Positions 17,022 to 25,788 of a stretch of DNA of 64,000 bases are shown one piece after another. A program made the translations under genes and the position numbers. Source of the stretch: Martelella alba (GTDB taxonomy: Bacteria > Pseudomonadota > Alphaproteobacteria > Rhizobiales > Rhizobiaceae); assembly GCF_006516955.1 (NCBI RefSeq), contig NZ_VHLG01000001.1:496001-560000 (forward strand), written 5' to 3'. Position 1 is the stretch's first letter. The number at the start of each line of letters is the position of its first letter. The notes beneath the pieces were generated by a model that was not told the DNA's origin, ran no database searches, and saw only the letters and a program-made list of their open reading frames with translations.

Positions 17022-18170
17022 TCAGATCTTGCGCGTCTGGAAGGCCAGCAGCGCAGCGCTCGACAGAAGCACAAAGGCCAGCGCTCCGACCGCCCCGAAG
17101 CCGAGCCCGCCATAAAGCACGCCCATCAGCAAAGGTCCGAAGAAGACCGCAACATATGTGGCGGTAATATTAAGGCCGAGCAGCGTGCCGCGCGCCGCCG
17201 GATTGAGACCGGCAAGTCGCAAGACGATGAGATTGAGACCAAAATGATTGCCGATCCCAAGCAGAAATGTCGCCAGGATCGCCGTCAGCATGCCCTGTGT
17301 TGCAACCGGCAGCGCACCATAGAGCAGCGCCGAAAAACAAAGAGCCACCGGCAGCACCCGTGCCGGGCCGATCCGGTCGACCAGACGGACGAGAATGCCT
17401 CCGAGGCCGAAGCCTGCACCATAGGAAATGACAACTGTACTGGCGAGCGTGGCATTGACTCCAAGTGCGGTTCGCACCTGATCGCCGAGCAGGGCGTAGC
17501 TGCCGTAAAATGAGGTCATGAAGCAAAGGCACGTACCGAGCAGCTTCTTGGCGCCACGATAATGCAGTGCCTCAAGGCGCGGCACAGCCGGCCTACGATC
17601 CACCGGCTTGCGATCCTTAAAGCCGGCATAGGTGAAGGCTGCGGCAATCGCCAGAACGGCCAGAAAGCCATAGGCCACCCGCCAGCTGAGAAAATCGGCC
17701 AGAAGTGCGGAGATCGGCACGCCGGCAATCATGGCGATCGACCAGCCCGACAGCACCAGCCCCATGATCCGCGATCCCTGGCCTTCCGGTGCGATTTCCA
17801 CTGCCTCGCTGTAGATCGCCGGCAGCAGCATGCCGGTCGACAGGCCTGCCAGCGCCTGAAAGGCAGACAGCATCTGCCAGCTGCGGCTCATGCCCGAGCC
17901 GATAAAGGCAACCCCCATGGCAATCGCCGCGCCCATCAGCACCATGCGTGTTCCAATCCGGTCGATCAGCGCCGAGAGAACAAGTGCCGAAATCGCCGTC
18001 GCCCCGCCAAAGGCAGAGATGGCGCGCGCAGCAGCAACCGGTGTCGTATTGAGCGCAGCAGCAACATCCGACAGGATCGGCGACAGCACAAAGGAATTCG
18101 CGCCGATCAGAAACACACCGGTGATAAGCGCCGCAAGACGCAGACGGAAAAGAGTTTGGGAGGTCAGCAC
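17022..18170 (-). CDS. MFS transporter
   Basis: Twelve-helix major facilitator of 382 residues, inner membrane. The loop motif between helices 2 and 3 reads ALIDRIGTRM, and it resembles the drug/sugar efflux (DHA1/AraJ-like) group. The substrate is unknown. The start is GTG at 18170-18168 with AGGG upstream. A possible promoter on the minus strand is TTGATC, 17 bases, TTAGTA in the gap shared with cysS. Confidence 0.85.
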   Translation of the reverse strand: MLTSQTLFRLRLAALITGVFLIGANSFVLSPILSDVAAALNTTPVAAARAISAFGGATAISALVLSALIDRIGTRMVLMGAAIAMGVAFIGSGMSRSWQMLSAFQALAGLSTGMLLPAIYSEAVEIAPEGQGSRIMGLVLSGWSIAMIAGVPISALLADFLSWRVAYGFLAVLAIAAAFTYAGFKDRKPVDRRPAVPRLEALHYRGAKKLLGTCLCFMTSFYGSYALLGDQVRTALGVNATLASTVVISYGAGFGLGGILVRLVDRIGPARVLPVALCFSALLYGALPVATQGMLTAILATFLLGIGNHFGLNLIVLRLAGLNPAARGTLLGLNITATYVAVFFGPLLMGVLYGGLGFGAVGALAFVLLSSAALLAFQTRKI

Positions 18171-18307
18171 GGCAGGGCCCTGAAAGGATTGTTTGTAACC
18201 CTTACTAATCCTGATTGCCGGGCTTGATCAATGCAAGTTTTGCAAGGCACATGCCCGGCGATGGACGAGGTGAGCCAGTGCGCAAAGCTGCAGCGACGCC
18301 TTTTGTC

Positions 18308-18336
18308 TTGACCCCCGCAAGCCCGCAAGGCATAAG
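18308..18336 (+). promoter_or_regulatory. Probable promoter of cysS
   Basis: TTGACC (18308-18313), a 17-base spacer and CATAAG (18331-18336) fit the rhizobial sigma-70 pattern. The predicted leader to cysS is about 155 bases. The remainder of the 328-base MFS-cysS gap (18171-18498) holds the opposing MFS promoter and nothing else I can identify. Confidence 0.5.
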
Positions 18337-18498
18337 GGCAAGCATGAACACGGCCCTTTGCATTTGCTGCATCATTATTCGCTAGCTTTTCAGCTGGCCG
18401 GCCGTTCTTGTCCTCAAAATCCGAGATAACGACAGACGACCCGGCCGGGACGGCTGGCATTGGAAGTTGCATACCAACCGGATTTCGGGAGACAGACC

Positions 18499-19920
18499 AT
18501 GGGCAATGCCCTGAAGCTCTACAACACACTGACGCGCGAAAAACAGGCCTTTGAGCCAATCGATCCCGAAAACGTTCGCATGTATGTCTGCGGCCCGACC
18601 GTTTACGATTTCGCCCATATCGGCAATGCCCGGCCCGTCATCGTCTTTGACGTGCTCTACAGGCTGCTGCGTCACCTCTATGGCGAAAATCACGTCACCT
18701 ATGTGCGCAACATCACCGATGTCGACGACAAGATCAATGCGCGGGCCAGGCGTGACTTCCCCGATCTGCCGCTGAACGAGGCGATCCGCCGCGTGACGGA
18801 GAAAACCGCCGACCAGTTCCACAAGGATATCGCAGCGCTTGGCGCCCTGCCGCCGGATGTCGAGCCGCGCGCAACCGAGCATATCGACGGCATGGTCGCA
18901 ATGATCCAGACGCTGATCGATGAGGGCCACGCCTATGTTGCGCAAGGAGCGGAAGGCCGCGAGGTGCTGTTCTCTGTGCCTTCGATGCCCAATTACGGCC
19001 GGCTTTCGAAGCGCAATCTCGATGATCAGCAGGCCGGCGCCCGCATCGCCGTGGAAGCGCACAAGAAGAACCCGGCCGATTTCGTGCTGTGGAAGGAAAG
19101 TGCCGCCGACGAGCCCGGCTGGCTGGCTGCATTCAGCGAACACGGCACCCCTGCCGATATTTACGGTCGACCTGGCTGGCATATCGAATGCTCGGTCATG
19201 TCGGAAAAGCACCTGGGCAAGACCTTCGACATTCACGGCGGCGGCCTGGATCTGATCTTTCCGCATCACGAGAACGAAATTGCCCAGTCCTGCTGCGCCC
19301 ACAAGAACGACATGATGGCCAATGTCTGGATGCATAACGGCTTCGTTCAGGTCGAGGGGCGGAAAATGTCCAAATCCGAGGGCAATTTCTTCACCATCCA
19401 CGAACTGCTCGAAACGGAGAATTTCGGCGGCCGCAAATGGCCAGGCGAAGTACTGCGTCTCGCCATGCTGATGACCCATTACCGCGAGCCGATCGATTTT
19501 TCGGTCAAGCGGCTGGAGGAGGCGGAACGGCTTCTTTCCAAATGGCCGACGGCAGAGGCCACGGGGCAGACAGTTGACGCAGCCATGCTGGAGGCCTTGA
19601 GCGACGATCTCAACACCGTCGCCGCTGTTCAGCGGCTGCATGCACTGGCGCAAGAAGCCAACGCCGATCCGGCCCGGCTTTATGCATTTGCCGATAGCGC
19701 CGCGCTGCTCGGTGTCTTGCCTGTGGCAAAGACGCTCGCCGCTGGCGCGACCGGTGGCATAGAAGCCAAAATCGCCGAGCGCCTTGCCTTCATCAAGGAC
19801 AAGATGTGGGCCGAGGCCGACCGTATCCGCGATGAACTATCGGAACAGGGCATCCTTCTAAAGGACGGAAAAGACAAGGAAACTGGCGAGCGCACAACCA
19901 CCTGGGAGGTGAAGCGGTGA
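18499..19920 (+). CDS. cysS: Cysteinyl-tRNA synthetase
   Basis: Charges tRNA-Cys. The 473-residue product has the class I HIGH motif as FAHIGNAR, the zinc-site Cys in [10 protein letters not shown] plus later ECS and HHENE residues, and the KMSKS loop in RKMSKSEGN. The start at 18499 ([15 protein letters not shown]) has a GGGAG site; the 13 upstream codons are not part of the family. It is followed nine bases later by the GFA gene. Confidence 0.97.
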   Translation: MGNALKLYNTLTREKQAFEPIDPENVRMYVCGPTVYDFAHIGNARPVIVFDVLYRLLRHLYGENHVTYVRNITDVDDKINARARRDFPDLPLNEAIRRVTEKTADQFHKDIAALGALPPDVEPRATEHIDGMVAMIQTLIDEGHAYVAQGAEGREVLFSVPSMPNYGRLSKRNLDDQQAGARIAVEAHKKNPADFVLWKESAADEPGWLAAFSEHGTPADIYGRPGWHIECSVMSEKHLGKTFDIHGGGLDLIFPHHENEIAQSCCAHKNDMMANVWMHNGFVQVEGRKMSKSEGNFFTIHELLETENFGGRKWPGEVLRLAMLMTHYREPIDFSVKRLEEAERLLSKWPTAEATGQTVDAAMLEALSDDLNTVAAVQRLHALAQEANADPARLYAFADSAALLGVLPVAKTLAAGATGGIEAKIAERLAFIKDKMWAEADRIRDELSEQGILLKDGKDKETGERTTTWEVKR

Positions 19921-19929
19921 GGTATATTC

Positions 19930-20400
19930 ATGACTGATACAAAGACCTTCTCCGGCGGCTGCCAGTGTGGTGCAGTGCGCTTCACCGCCTCCCGTCTCGG
20001 CCGGCCATCGATCTGTCACTGTCGCATGTGCCAGAAGGCATTCGGCAGTTTTTTCGGCCCCCTCGTTTCCGCCGATATCGCGCATCTGACATGGACGCGG
20101 GGCAAGCCGAGGCTTTTTCGCTCCTCGGCCAAGATCCTGCGCGGCTTCTGTGAGAAATGCGGCACACCGCTGACCTATCAGCATCCTGGCGGGGTGGAAC
20201 TGGCCATTGGCGCCTTTGACGAACCGGAACATTTCGCGCCGCAGGTACAGGTCAACTTTGAGCACCGCCTGCCCTGGATCGATACGCTGTTCGATCAACC
20301 GAAAGCAGCCCAAAGTGTTGATGAGGCGGAAATCGTCTCATTTCAGCACCCTGATCATGACACAGACAGCTGGCCGCCCGCGGGAGAAACGGGCGCCTGA
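19930..20400 (+). CDS. GFA family protein (glutathione-dependent formaldehyde-activating enzyme fold)
   Basis: Zinc protein of 156 residues with the GFA/CENP-V cysteine pattern: CQCGAVRF, CHCRMCQK and CEKCGTPLTY. The family includes Gfa, which binds glutathione and formaldehyde, but most members lack proven activity. It lies between cysS and cimA with short gaps on the same strand, so it may be co-transcribed with them. The C-terminal 25 residues are variable. Confidence 0.87.
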   Translation: MTDTKTFSGGCQCGAVRFTASRLGRPSICHCRMCQKAFGSFFGPLVSADIAHLTWTRGKPRLFRSSAKILRGFCEKCGTPLTYQHPGGVELAIGAFDEPEHFAPQVQVNFEHRLPWIDTLFDQPKAAQSVDEAEIVSFQHPDHDTDSWPPAGETGA

Positions 20401-20452
20401 CAATAATACCGGACAAAAAGCCCGGAAAACAAAAGGGACGGAGACCCAGACC

Positions 20453-22072
20453 ATGTCGAAACGCGAACGCATCTATCTGTTCGATACCACCTTGCGCGAC
20501 GGCCAGCAGACGCCGGGGATAGATTTTTCCGTCGAAGACAAGATCGCCATTGCCAACATGCTCGACCGCTTGGGGATCGACTATATCGAGGGCGGCTATC
20601 CCGGCGCAAACCCGACCGATACCGCCTTTTTTGCCAGGAAACGCACCGGCTCGGCCAAGCTCACCGCCTTCGGCATGACCAAGCGCGCCGGCCTTTCCGC
20701 CTCCAATGATCCGGGCCTTGCGGGCATCCTTGGATCGGCGAGTGATGCCGCCTGTTTCGTCGCCAAGAGCTGGGACTATCATGTGAAAGTGGCGCTCGGC
20801 ATCACCAATGAGGAAAACCTCACCGGTATCACAGAGACGGTCAAGGCGGCGCTTGAGGCGGGCAAGGAGCCGCTGATCGACTGCGAACATTTCTTCGATG
20901 GCTACAAGGCCAACCGCGATTTCGCACTGGCCTGCGCCCGCACGGCTTATGAGGCCGGTGCCCGCTGGGTCGTGCTGTGCGACACCAATGGCGGCACCCA
21001 GCCGGACGAGATCACCGAGATCATTGCCGATGTCATCGCCAATGCCGTCCCCGGAGACTGTCTCGGCATCCATGCCCATAACGACACGGGCCAGGCCGTC
21101 GCCAACTCGCTGGCAGCAGTCAGGGCCGGAGTGCGGCAGGTCCAGGGCACGTTGAACGGGATCGGCGAACGCTGCGGCAATGCCAATATCCTCACCGTGG
21201 CTGCAACGCTGGCGCTGAAGCAACGCTACAACACACGGTTCGCACTGGGCATCGATGCCGGAGCGTTGAGCGAACTGACGACGCTGTCGCGCAGCTTCGA
21301 TGAGCTTCTGAACCGGGCGCCGGATCCGCAATTGCCCTATGTCGGCTCATCCGCCTTTGCCACCAAGGCCGGAATTCATGCCTCCGCTCTGCTCAAGGAT
21401 CCGAGGACCTATGAGCATGTAGATCCCGACAGCGTCGGAAACACTCGCCGCGTCATGGTTTCCGACCAGGGTGGAAAATCGAACTTTATCAATGAATTGA
21501 AGAAAAGAGGTATTGCGGTTTCCAAAGACGATCCGCGCCTCGACCAGCTGATCTCCATCGTCAAGGAGCGTGAGGCCGCCGGTTACGCCTATGAAGGCGC
21601 GGATGCCAGCTTCGAACTGCTCGCGCGCCGCACGCTCGGCAGCGTGCCTGACTTCTTCCATGTTGAAAGCTTCCGCGTCATGGTCGAGCGCCGTTATGAC
21701 AGCCATGGGCGTATCAAGACAGTTTCCGAAGCCGTGGTGAAGCTGGAGATTGATGACCGCACCGTGATGTCGGTGTCAGAGGGCGATGGCCCGGTCAACG
21801 CGCTCGACAAGGCTCTGCGCAAGGATCTCGGTAAATATCATTCCGAGATCGCCGATCTGAAACTGGCAGACTACAAGGTGCGTATCCTCAATGGCGGCAC
21901 GGACGCCATCACACGGGTTCTCATCGAGAGCATCGATGATGACGATGTGCGCTGGTGGACAGTCGGTGTCTCGGAAAACATCATAGATGCCTCCTTCCAG
22001 GCGCTGATGGATTCCGTTGTCTTCAAGCTGATGAAAAACCGCAGGCTGGCAGGCCTGCTGGCAGCGGAATAA
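20453..22072 (+). CDS. cimA: (R)-citramalate synthase
   Basis: Condenses pyruvate with acetyl-CoA to citramalate, a threonine-independent route to isoleucine. The 539-residue product belongs to the 2-isopropylmalate synthase superfamily: FDTTLRDGQQTPG at the start, a metal-binding GIHAHNDTGQAVANS motif, GTLNGIGERCGNAN, and a C-terminal LeuA-type dimer regulatory domain. The length and FSVEDKIAIANMLD region match the CimA type rather than LeuA. The ATG at 20453 has GGACGGAG upstream; a longer frame from 20207 overlaps the GFA gene and is rejected. Confidence 0.88.
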   Translation: MSKRERIYLFDTTLRDGQQTPGIDFSVEDKIAIANMLDRLGIDYIEGGYPGANPTDTAFFARKRTGSAKLTAFGMTKRAGLSASNDPGLAGILGSASDAACFVAKSWDYHVKVALGITNEENLTGITETVKAALEAGKEPLIDCEHFFDGYKANRDFALACARTAYEAGARWVVLCDTNGGTQPDEITEIIADVIANAVPGDCLGIHAHNDTGQAVANSLAAVRAGVRQVQGTLNGIGERCGNANILTVAATLALKQRYNTRFALGIDAGALSELTTLSRSFDELLNRAPDPQLPYVGSSAFATKAGIHASALLKDPRTYEHVDPDSVGNTRRVMVSDQGGKSNFINELKKRGIAVSKDDPRLDQLISIVKEREAAGYAYEGADASFELLARRTLGSVPDFFHVESFRVMVERRYDSHGRIKTVSEAVVKLEIDDRTVMSVSEGDGPVNALDKALRKDLGKYHSEIADLKLADYKVRILNGGTDAITRVLIESIDDDDVRWWTVGVSENIIDASFQALMDSVVFKLMKNRRLAGLLAAE

Positions 22073-22079
22073 CCGATCA

Positions 22080-22107
22080 ATAATCGTGATTGATAAGCAA
22101 CGATTAT
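22080..22107 (+). terminator. Hairpin just after cimA
   Basis: ATAATCGT (22080-22087) pairs with ACGATTAT (22100-22107), twelve-base loop, eight bases after the cimA stop. It is AT-rich and lacks a T run, so it is a weak terminator candidate. Confidence 0.4.
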
Positions 22108-22151
22108 GAAATAGCGCAAAGACTCACATCGCGCTAAATGCAGAATAGAAG

Positions 22152-22176
22152 GGCCGGCGCGTTATGTTCGCCGGCC
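22152..22176. terminator. GC-rich hairpin between cimA and rarD
   Basis: GGCCGGCG (22152-22159) pairs with CGCCGGCC (22169-22176), nine-base loop. There is no clear T tract. It probably completes 3'-end formation for the cysS-cimA unit. Confidence 0.45.
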
Positions 22177-22313
22177 GCTTGGCCTGACCGGAAACATGAA
22201 AACGCTTGTCGGAAAATACAAATAAGATTTTGTTTTTTCACGATAATATCGCCCAAAGACAGCCTTGCTTGTGACACGACACCTAGCAAGCATTTGCGGC
22301 CCCTGGATATCGC

Positions 22314-23264
22314 ATGACCGACACCACCAATATTTCCACCGCTGGCAGCAATGCCGCACCGAAGGTCGATAACGGCGATTCCCCGCGCGGTTTTGCCTTC
22401 GCGCTGACGGCCTATCTGATGTGGGGTATCCTGCCGCTCTATCTGAAGCTGGTCGAACATCTTCCGGCACTTGAAGTGATCGCGGAGCGAATCATCTGGT
22501 CCGTTCCCTTCGCGGGCGTCATTCTCCTGATCATCGGCAAGACCGATGAGCTGAAAGCCGCCTTCCGCTCGCCTCGCACGCTCGGCATGATCGCCCTTTC
22601 CTCGGTCTTCATTTCGCTCAACTGGGGTGTCTATGTCTGGTCGATCATCAACGATCACGCCATTGATGCAGCGCTCGGCTATTTCATCAACCCGCTGTTT
22701 TCCATTGCGCTGGCGGCGATCGTGCTGAAGGAAAAGCTTGCCCGCGGGCAGATCATCGCGATCGGGCTGGCTGTGCTGGCAGTCGTCATCCTCACCGTGC
22801 AGGCCGGACGCCTGCCGATCGTCGCCCTCGCATTGCCCTTCGCCTGGGGCATTTATGCACTGTTGCGCAAGACGGTGCCAATGGAGCCGAACCAGGGCTT
22901 CACGCTCGAAGTCATTCTTCTGTCGATCCCCTGCGGCCTCTATATCCTCTTTCTCGAGGTGACGGGGCGCGGACATTTCTTCGATGGCACCTGGCGTGAT
23001 CCGCTGCTGTTCATCGGCTGCGGCGCGGTGACTGCGATCCCGCTGATTATCTATGCCAATGGTGCAAAACTGCTCAGACTTTCCACCATCGGAATCATGC
23101 AATACATTGTTCCAACTGGTGTTTTTTTGATTGCCGTGTTCATTTTTCAAGAACCCTTCGGCATGACAAAACTGTTCGCCTTCATGCTGATCTGGGCTGC
23201 ATTGGTGATCTATACGATCTCGACCCTGCGCGCCGCCCATGACCGCAAGTCGCATCGTCGGTGA
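22314..23264 (+). CDS. rarD: RarD-type EamA family transporter
   Basis: Inner-membrane permease of 316 residues with ten hydrophobic segments and two EamA (DMT) halves. The RarD/YojE signature YLMWGILPLYLKL near residue 35 and the ERIIWSVPF segment are clear. RarD was named for chloramphenicol resistance in Pseudomonas; the true substrate is unsettled. The ribosome site is weak. A 6-bp inverted repeat, CTTGCT/AGCAAG (22264-22269 and 22285-22290), lies upstream. Confidence 0.87.
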   Translation: MTDTTNISTAGSNAAPKVDNGDSPRGFAFALTAYLMWGILPLYLKLVEHLPALEVIAERIIWSVPFAGVILLIIGKTDELKAAFRSPRTLGMIALSSVFISLNWGVYVWSIINDHAIDAALGYFINPLFSIALAAIVLKEKLARGQIIAIGLAVLAVVILTVQAGRLPIVALALPFAWGIYALLRKTVPMEPNQGFTLEVILLSIPCGLYILFLEVTGRGHFFDGTWRDPLLFIGCGAVTAIPLIIYANGAKLLRLSTIGIMQYIVPTGVFLIAVFIFQEPFGMTKLFAFMLIWAALVIYTISTLRAAHDRKSHRR

Positions 23265-23298
23265 CAAAGAAGGCGCCCCCTCGGCGGCGGCCTCAGAC

Positions 23299-23490
23299 TG
23301 TCGACAAACCTCGCCCCTTTTTTATGACGTCATGCCTGTGCCTGCCACAGGCATCTATCCGACGCGCGTCCGAGCGGCGAAAGAACCCGCCTATTCACTG
23401 TCTTGTGAATGTGGATCCCCGTGACGAGCACGGGGATGACGACGGAGGGGACCCACCCCAAACAGGCAATCTGAATGCCTTTGTCAGCAA
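23299..23490. repeat. Dispersed palindromic intergenic repeat, copy A
   Basis: About 190 bases shared with copy B (43659-43858). Internal palindromes include GCCTGTG..CCACAGGC (around 23334-23352) and CCCCGTG..CACGGGG (around 23417-23435). Shared blocks include GACAAACCT, GACGCGCGTCCG, GCGGCGAAAGAACCCG, GGATCCCCGTGAC, GGGGATGACGACGGAGGG and TCAGCAA. The minus strand can encode the spurious peptide PVLVTGI, seen in many alphaproteobacterial genomes. It lies between convergent rarD and the LOG gene. Confidence 0.85.
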
Positions 23491-23541
23491 TAGGAAGGCA
23501 GCAGCCGCAGCGCCGCCTTTTTGCATCCCTCGCCATGCAGC

Positions 23542-24162
23542 CTAGAGGCGCTCAATGATTCCCTGCTCGCCCTTATGGTTCTCACGTTCGGCCCAGTGCG
23601 CGGTGATCGCAGGCAGAATTTCTGCGATTGTGTCAATCAGCATCGGCTTCACCTGATTCTCGGTGTGCACAAAACCCTGCCCGCGCATATGATCGATGAG
23701 TTGCATCATCGGATCCCAGAAACCATCAATATTGGCATAGACCATCGGCTTGTCGTGGCGGCCGAGCTGAGCCCAGGTCATGATCTCTACGATTTCCTCC
23801 AGCGTGCCGATGCCGCCCGGCAACGCAACAAAGGCATCCGCCCGCTCGAACATCTTGTGTTTGCGCACATGCATGTTTGGCGTGATGATCAGTTCATCAA
23901 GCGTTTCGAGCTGGTGACGCGTCGCCTCCATATCGACGAGGAATTCGGGGATGATGCCAACCACATGACCGTCATTCTCGAGAACCCCTTCAGCCACGGC
24001 ACCCATTATACCCTTGGTTCCGCCGCCATAAACAAGGCCAAACCCGGCCTTCGCTATGGCCGTGCCGAAAGCCCTGCCAGCAGCCATATAGTCCGGATTT
24101 GAGCCCGGACGGGACCCGCAATAGACGCAGATGCGCCGAATCGTATCACTGCTCTTATTCAT
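23542..24162 (-). CDS. LOG family cytokinin riboside 5'-monophosphate phosphoribohydrolase
   Basis: LOG-type enzymes split nucleoside 5'-monophosphates, including cytokinin ribotides, to free base and ribose phosphate. The 206-residue product has the diagnostic PGGIGTLEE motif and the VYCGSRPG and GLVYGGGTKGIMG nucleotide-binding segments. I choose the ATG at 24162-24160 (MNKSSDTIRRICVYCGS); 33 upstream codons would be unlike the family. It diverges from the LysM gene. Whether it makes cytokinin or only recycles nucleotides cannot be told from sequence. Confidence 0.9.
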   Translation of the reverse strand: MNKSSDTIRRICVYCGSRPGSNPDYMAAGRAFGTAIAKAGFGLVYGGGTKGIMGAVAEGVLENDGHVVGIIPEFLVDMEATRHQLETLDELIITPNMHVRKHKMFERADAFVALPGGIGTLEEIVEIMTWAQLGRHDKPMVYANIDGFWDPMMQLIDHMRGQGFVHTENQVKPMLIDTIAEILPAITAHWAERENHKGEQGIIERL

Positions 24163-24342
24163 TGCTTCGAAGTGCACTCTCTTGTTGTTATCCAACCACG
24201 ACAATTGCAAAACCGCAGAAGAATGGCAATTCGCATTGGTCAAAAGGCCTGCATTGCACAATCAGGTCTTGTACTCGTCGCGACGCGTCGTTAGCGTTTG
24301 TGACTTATTATCTCCCCGGTTGTGTCGCATCTGGAGTTCGCC

Positions 24343-25617
24343 ATGGAAAACAAAAGGCCACTCGTGGTCGTCGCTGTGATAGCGCTTCTGCTGATCATCG
24401 CCGCAGTCGTGTTCTTCACAATAAGGTCACAGAAGGACGACACGACGGCTGCGACCCCCGCCCCGGCACCTCAGAGCGAAACAGCTGAAACGCCTGCGCC
24501 TGCGGCTGAACCCGACAAGACCACCAGTATCCGTATCCCGACCTTTGACGTCCTGCGCGTCGAACCGGATGGAACGGCCGTGATTGCCGGTTCTGCCGAA
24601 CCCGATGGCAAGCTGGAAGTGAAGGAAGGCGACAAGGTTATCACCGCATCTGACGTCGACAAGAGCGGCGATTTTGTCGCCATCATCGACAAGCCGCTGC
24701 CGCCGGGCAATCACGAAATCTACCTCAATGTTTCCATGCCGGATGGCCGTAACGCCCGTTCGAAGCAAACCGCGACAATTGCAATCCCCGAAGGCGACGA
24801 CAAGAAAGACCTGCTGGCTGTGATTACCGAGCCGGACAAGCCGACGCAGGTTGTGGAGGCTCCCGCACCCACTGAACCGGCCAAGCTTGCTGCGGCCGCA
24901 CCTGAAACGGCCAATGGCGACACCAGGCTCAACCCCGTCAATGTCGAAGGGAAGACGGCGAAAGAGCCAGCGGCGACCAGCCCGGCCAAGCCTGCCATTG
25001 ATGCCAGCGTCAGGATCAGCGCTGTCGAGATTGAGGGCAGCACCCTCTATATCGCCGGAAATGGCACCGCAAACGCAGCTGTGCGCGGCTATGTCGACAA
25101 TAATTTCGCGGCACAGGACGAAGTCAACGCCAAGGGCAGTTTCGTCATCCAGGCAACGATCGACATTCCCGTCGGTCGCCACCAGATCCGCGTTGATATG
25201 CTCGACAAGGACGGTAATGTCATTGCCCGTGCTTCCGTTTCCTTTGATCGTCCGGAAGGCAATCAGGTTTCAGCGGTCGCAAAAGCACCCGCAAATGACA
25301 CAACCACCGATGCTTCAGGCACCCAGACCTTCGTGCAGCCGGAGCTTCAGGCCAGCGACAATGCGGTGATCATTCGCAAGGGCGACAATCTGTGGACCAT
25401 CTCGCGCCGGGTCTACGGCCGCGGCGTGCGCTACACCACAATCTATCTCGCCAATGAACCGCAGATTGCCGATCCCAACCTCATTCTGCCCGGCCAGGTC
25501 TTCTCCGTTCCCAACCAGCCGCTGCCCATCGGCGAGGCGGAGGAGTTGCACCGCCGTCTCGAAAAAGGCCTGCCTGTCGGACCGGAATACAAGCTCCCTG
25601 AAAAGACCGGGAACTGA
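24343..25617 (+). CDS. Membrane-anchored LysM-domain protein
   Basis: 424-residue envelope protein: an N-terminal anchor helix at about residues 6-29 (VVVAVIALLLIIAAVVFF), a Pro/Ala-rich linker, two beta-rich Ig-like blocks (around 60-140 and 220-300), and a C-terminal LysM domain (GDNLWTISRRVYG ... LILPGQVFSVP) that should bind peptidoglycan. The ATG at 24343 has GGAG upstream. The layout suggests a periplasmic protein tethered to the inner membrane that contacts the cell wall; no enzymatic domain is visible. Confidence 0.85.
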   Translation: MENKRPLVVVAVIALLLIIAAVVFFTIRSQKDDTTAATPAPAPQSETAETPAPAAEPDKTTSIRIPTFDVLRVEPDGTAVIAGSAEPDGKLEVKEGDKVITASDVDKSGDFVAIIDKPLPPGNHEIYLNVSMPDGRNARSKQTATIAIPEGDDKKDLLAVITEPDKPTQVVEAPAPTEPAKLAAAAPETANGDTRLNPVNVEGKTAKEPAATSPAKPAIDASVRISAVEIEGSTLYIAGNGTANAAVRGYVDNNFAAQDEVNAKGSFVIQATIDIPVGRHQIRVDMLDKDGNVIARASVSFDRPEGNQVSAVAKAPANDTTTDASGTQTFVQPELQASDNAVIIRKGDNLWTISRRVYGRGVRYTTIYLANEPQIADPNLILPGQVFSVPNQPLPIGEAEELHRRLEKGLPVGPEYKLPEKTGN

Positions 25618-25632
25618 AGCCCGAAGCCTGGG

Positions 25633-25657
25633 AAAGCCGGCAACAATCCGGCGGCTT
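25633..25657 (+). terminator. Hairpin after the LysM gene
   Basis: AAAGCCGG...CCGGCGGCTTT forms an imperfect stem 15 bases after the stop, with only a short T run. Confidence 0.45.
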
Positions 25658-25712
25658 TATGGCAACGGCCATTGCAATTCAGCAAAGTGAGCCCTATCTC
25701 ACGGGCTGAACG

Positions 25713-25735
25713 AGGCGCGCCTTCCGGCGCGCCTT
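25713..25735 (+). terminator. GC-rich hairpin before the ABC exporter gene
   Basis: AGGCGCGCC (25713-25721) can pair with GGCGCGCCT (25726-25734) around a TTCC loop. It lies between the LysM gene and the exporter; the T tract is weak. Confidence 0.5.
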
Positions 25736-25788
25736 GCCATTCTCAGCATCAATTTCAGGTCGCCTGAGCGGCCGGGGTATCATCTTAA

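Noticed and set aside
22134-23267. Long minus-strand frame opposite rarD
   Set aside because: Antisense of a membrane transporter, low-complexity and without domain.
23330-23536. Minus-strand frame with VVIPVLVTGI in repeat A
   Set aside because: It is translation of a dispersed repeat; the same peptide appears in repeat B and has no independent support.
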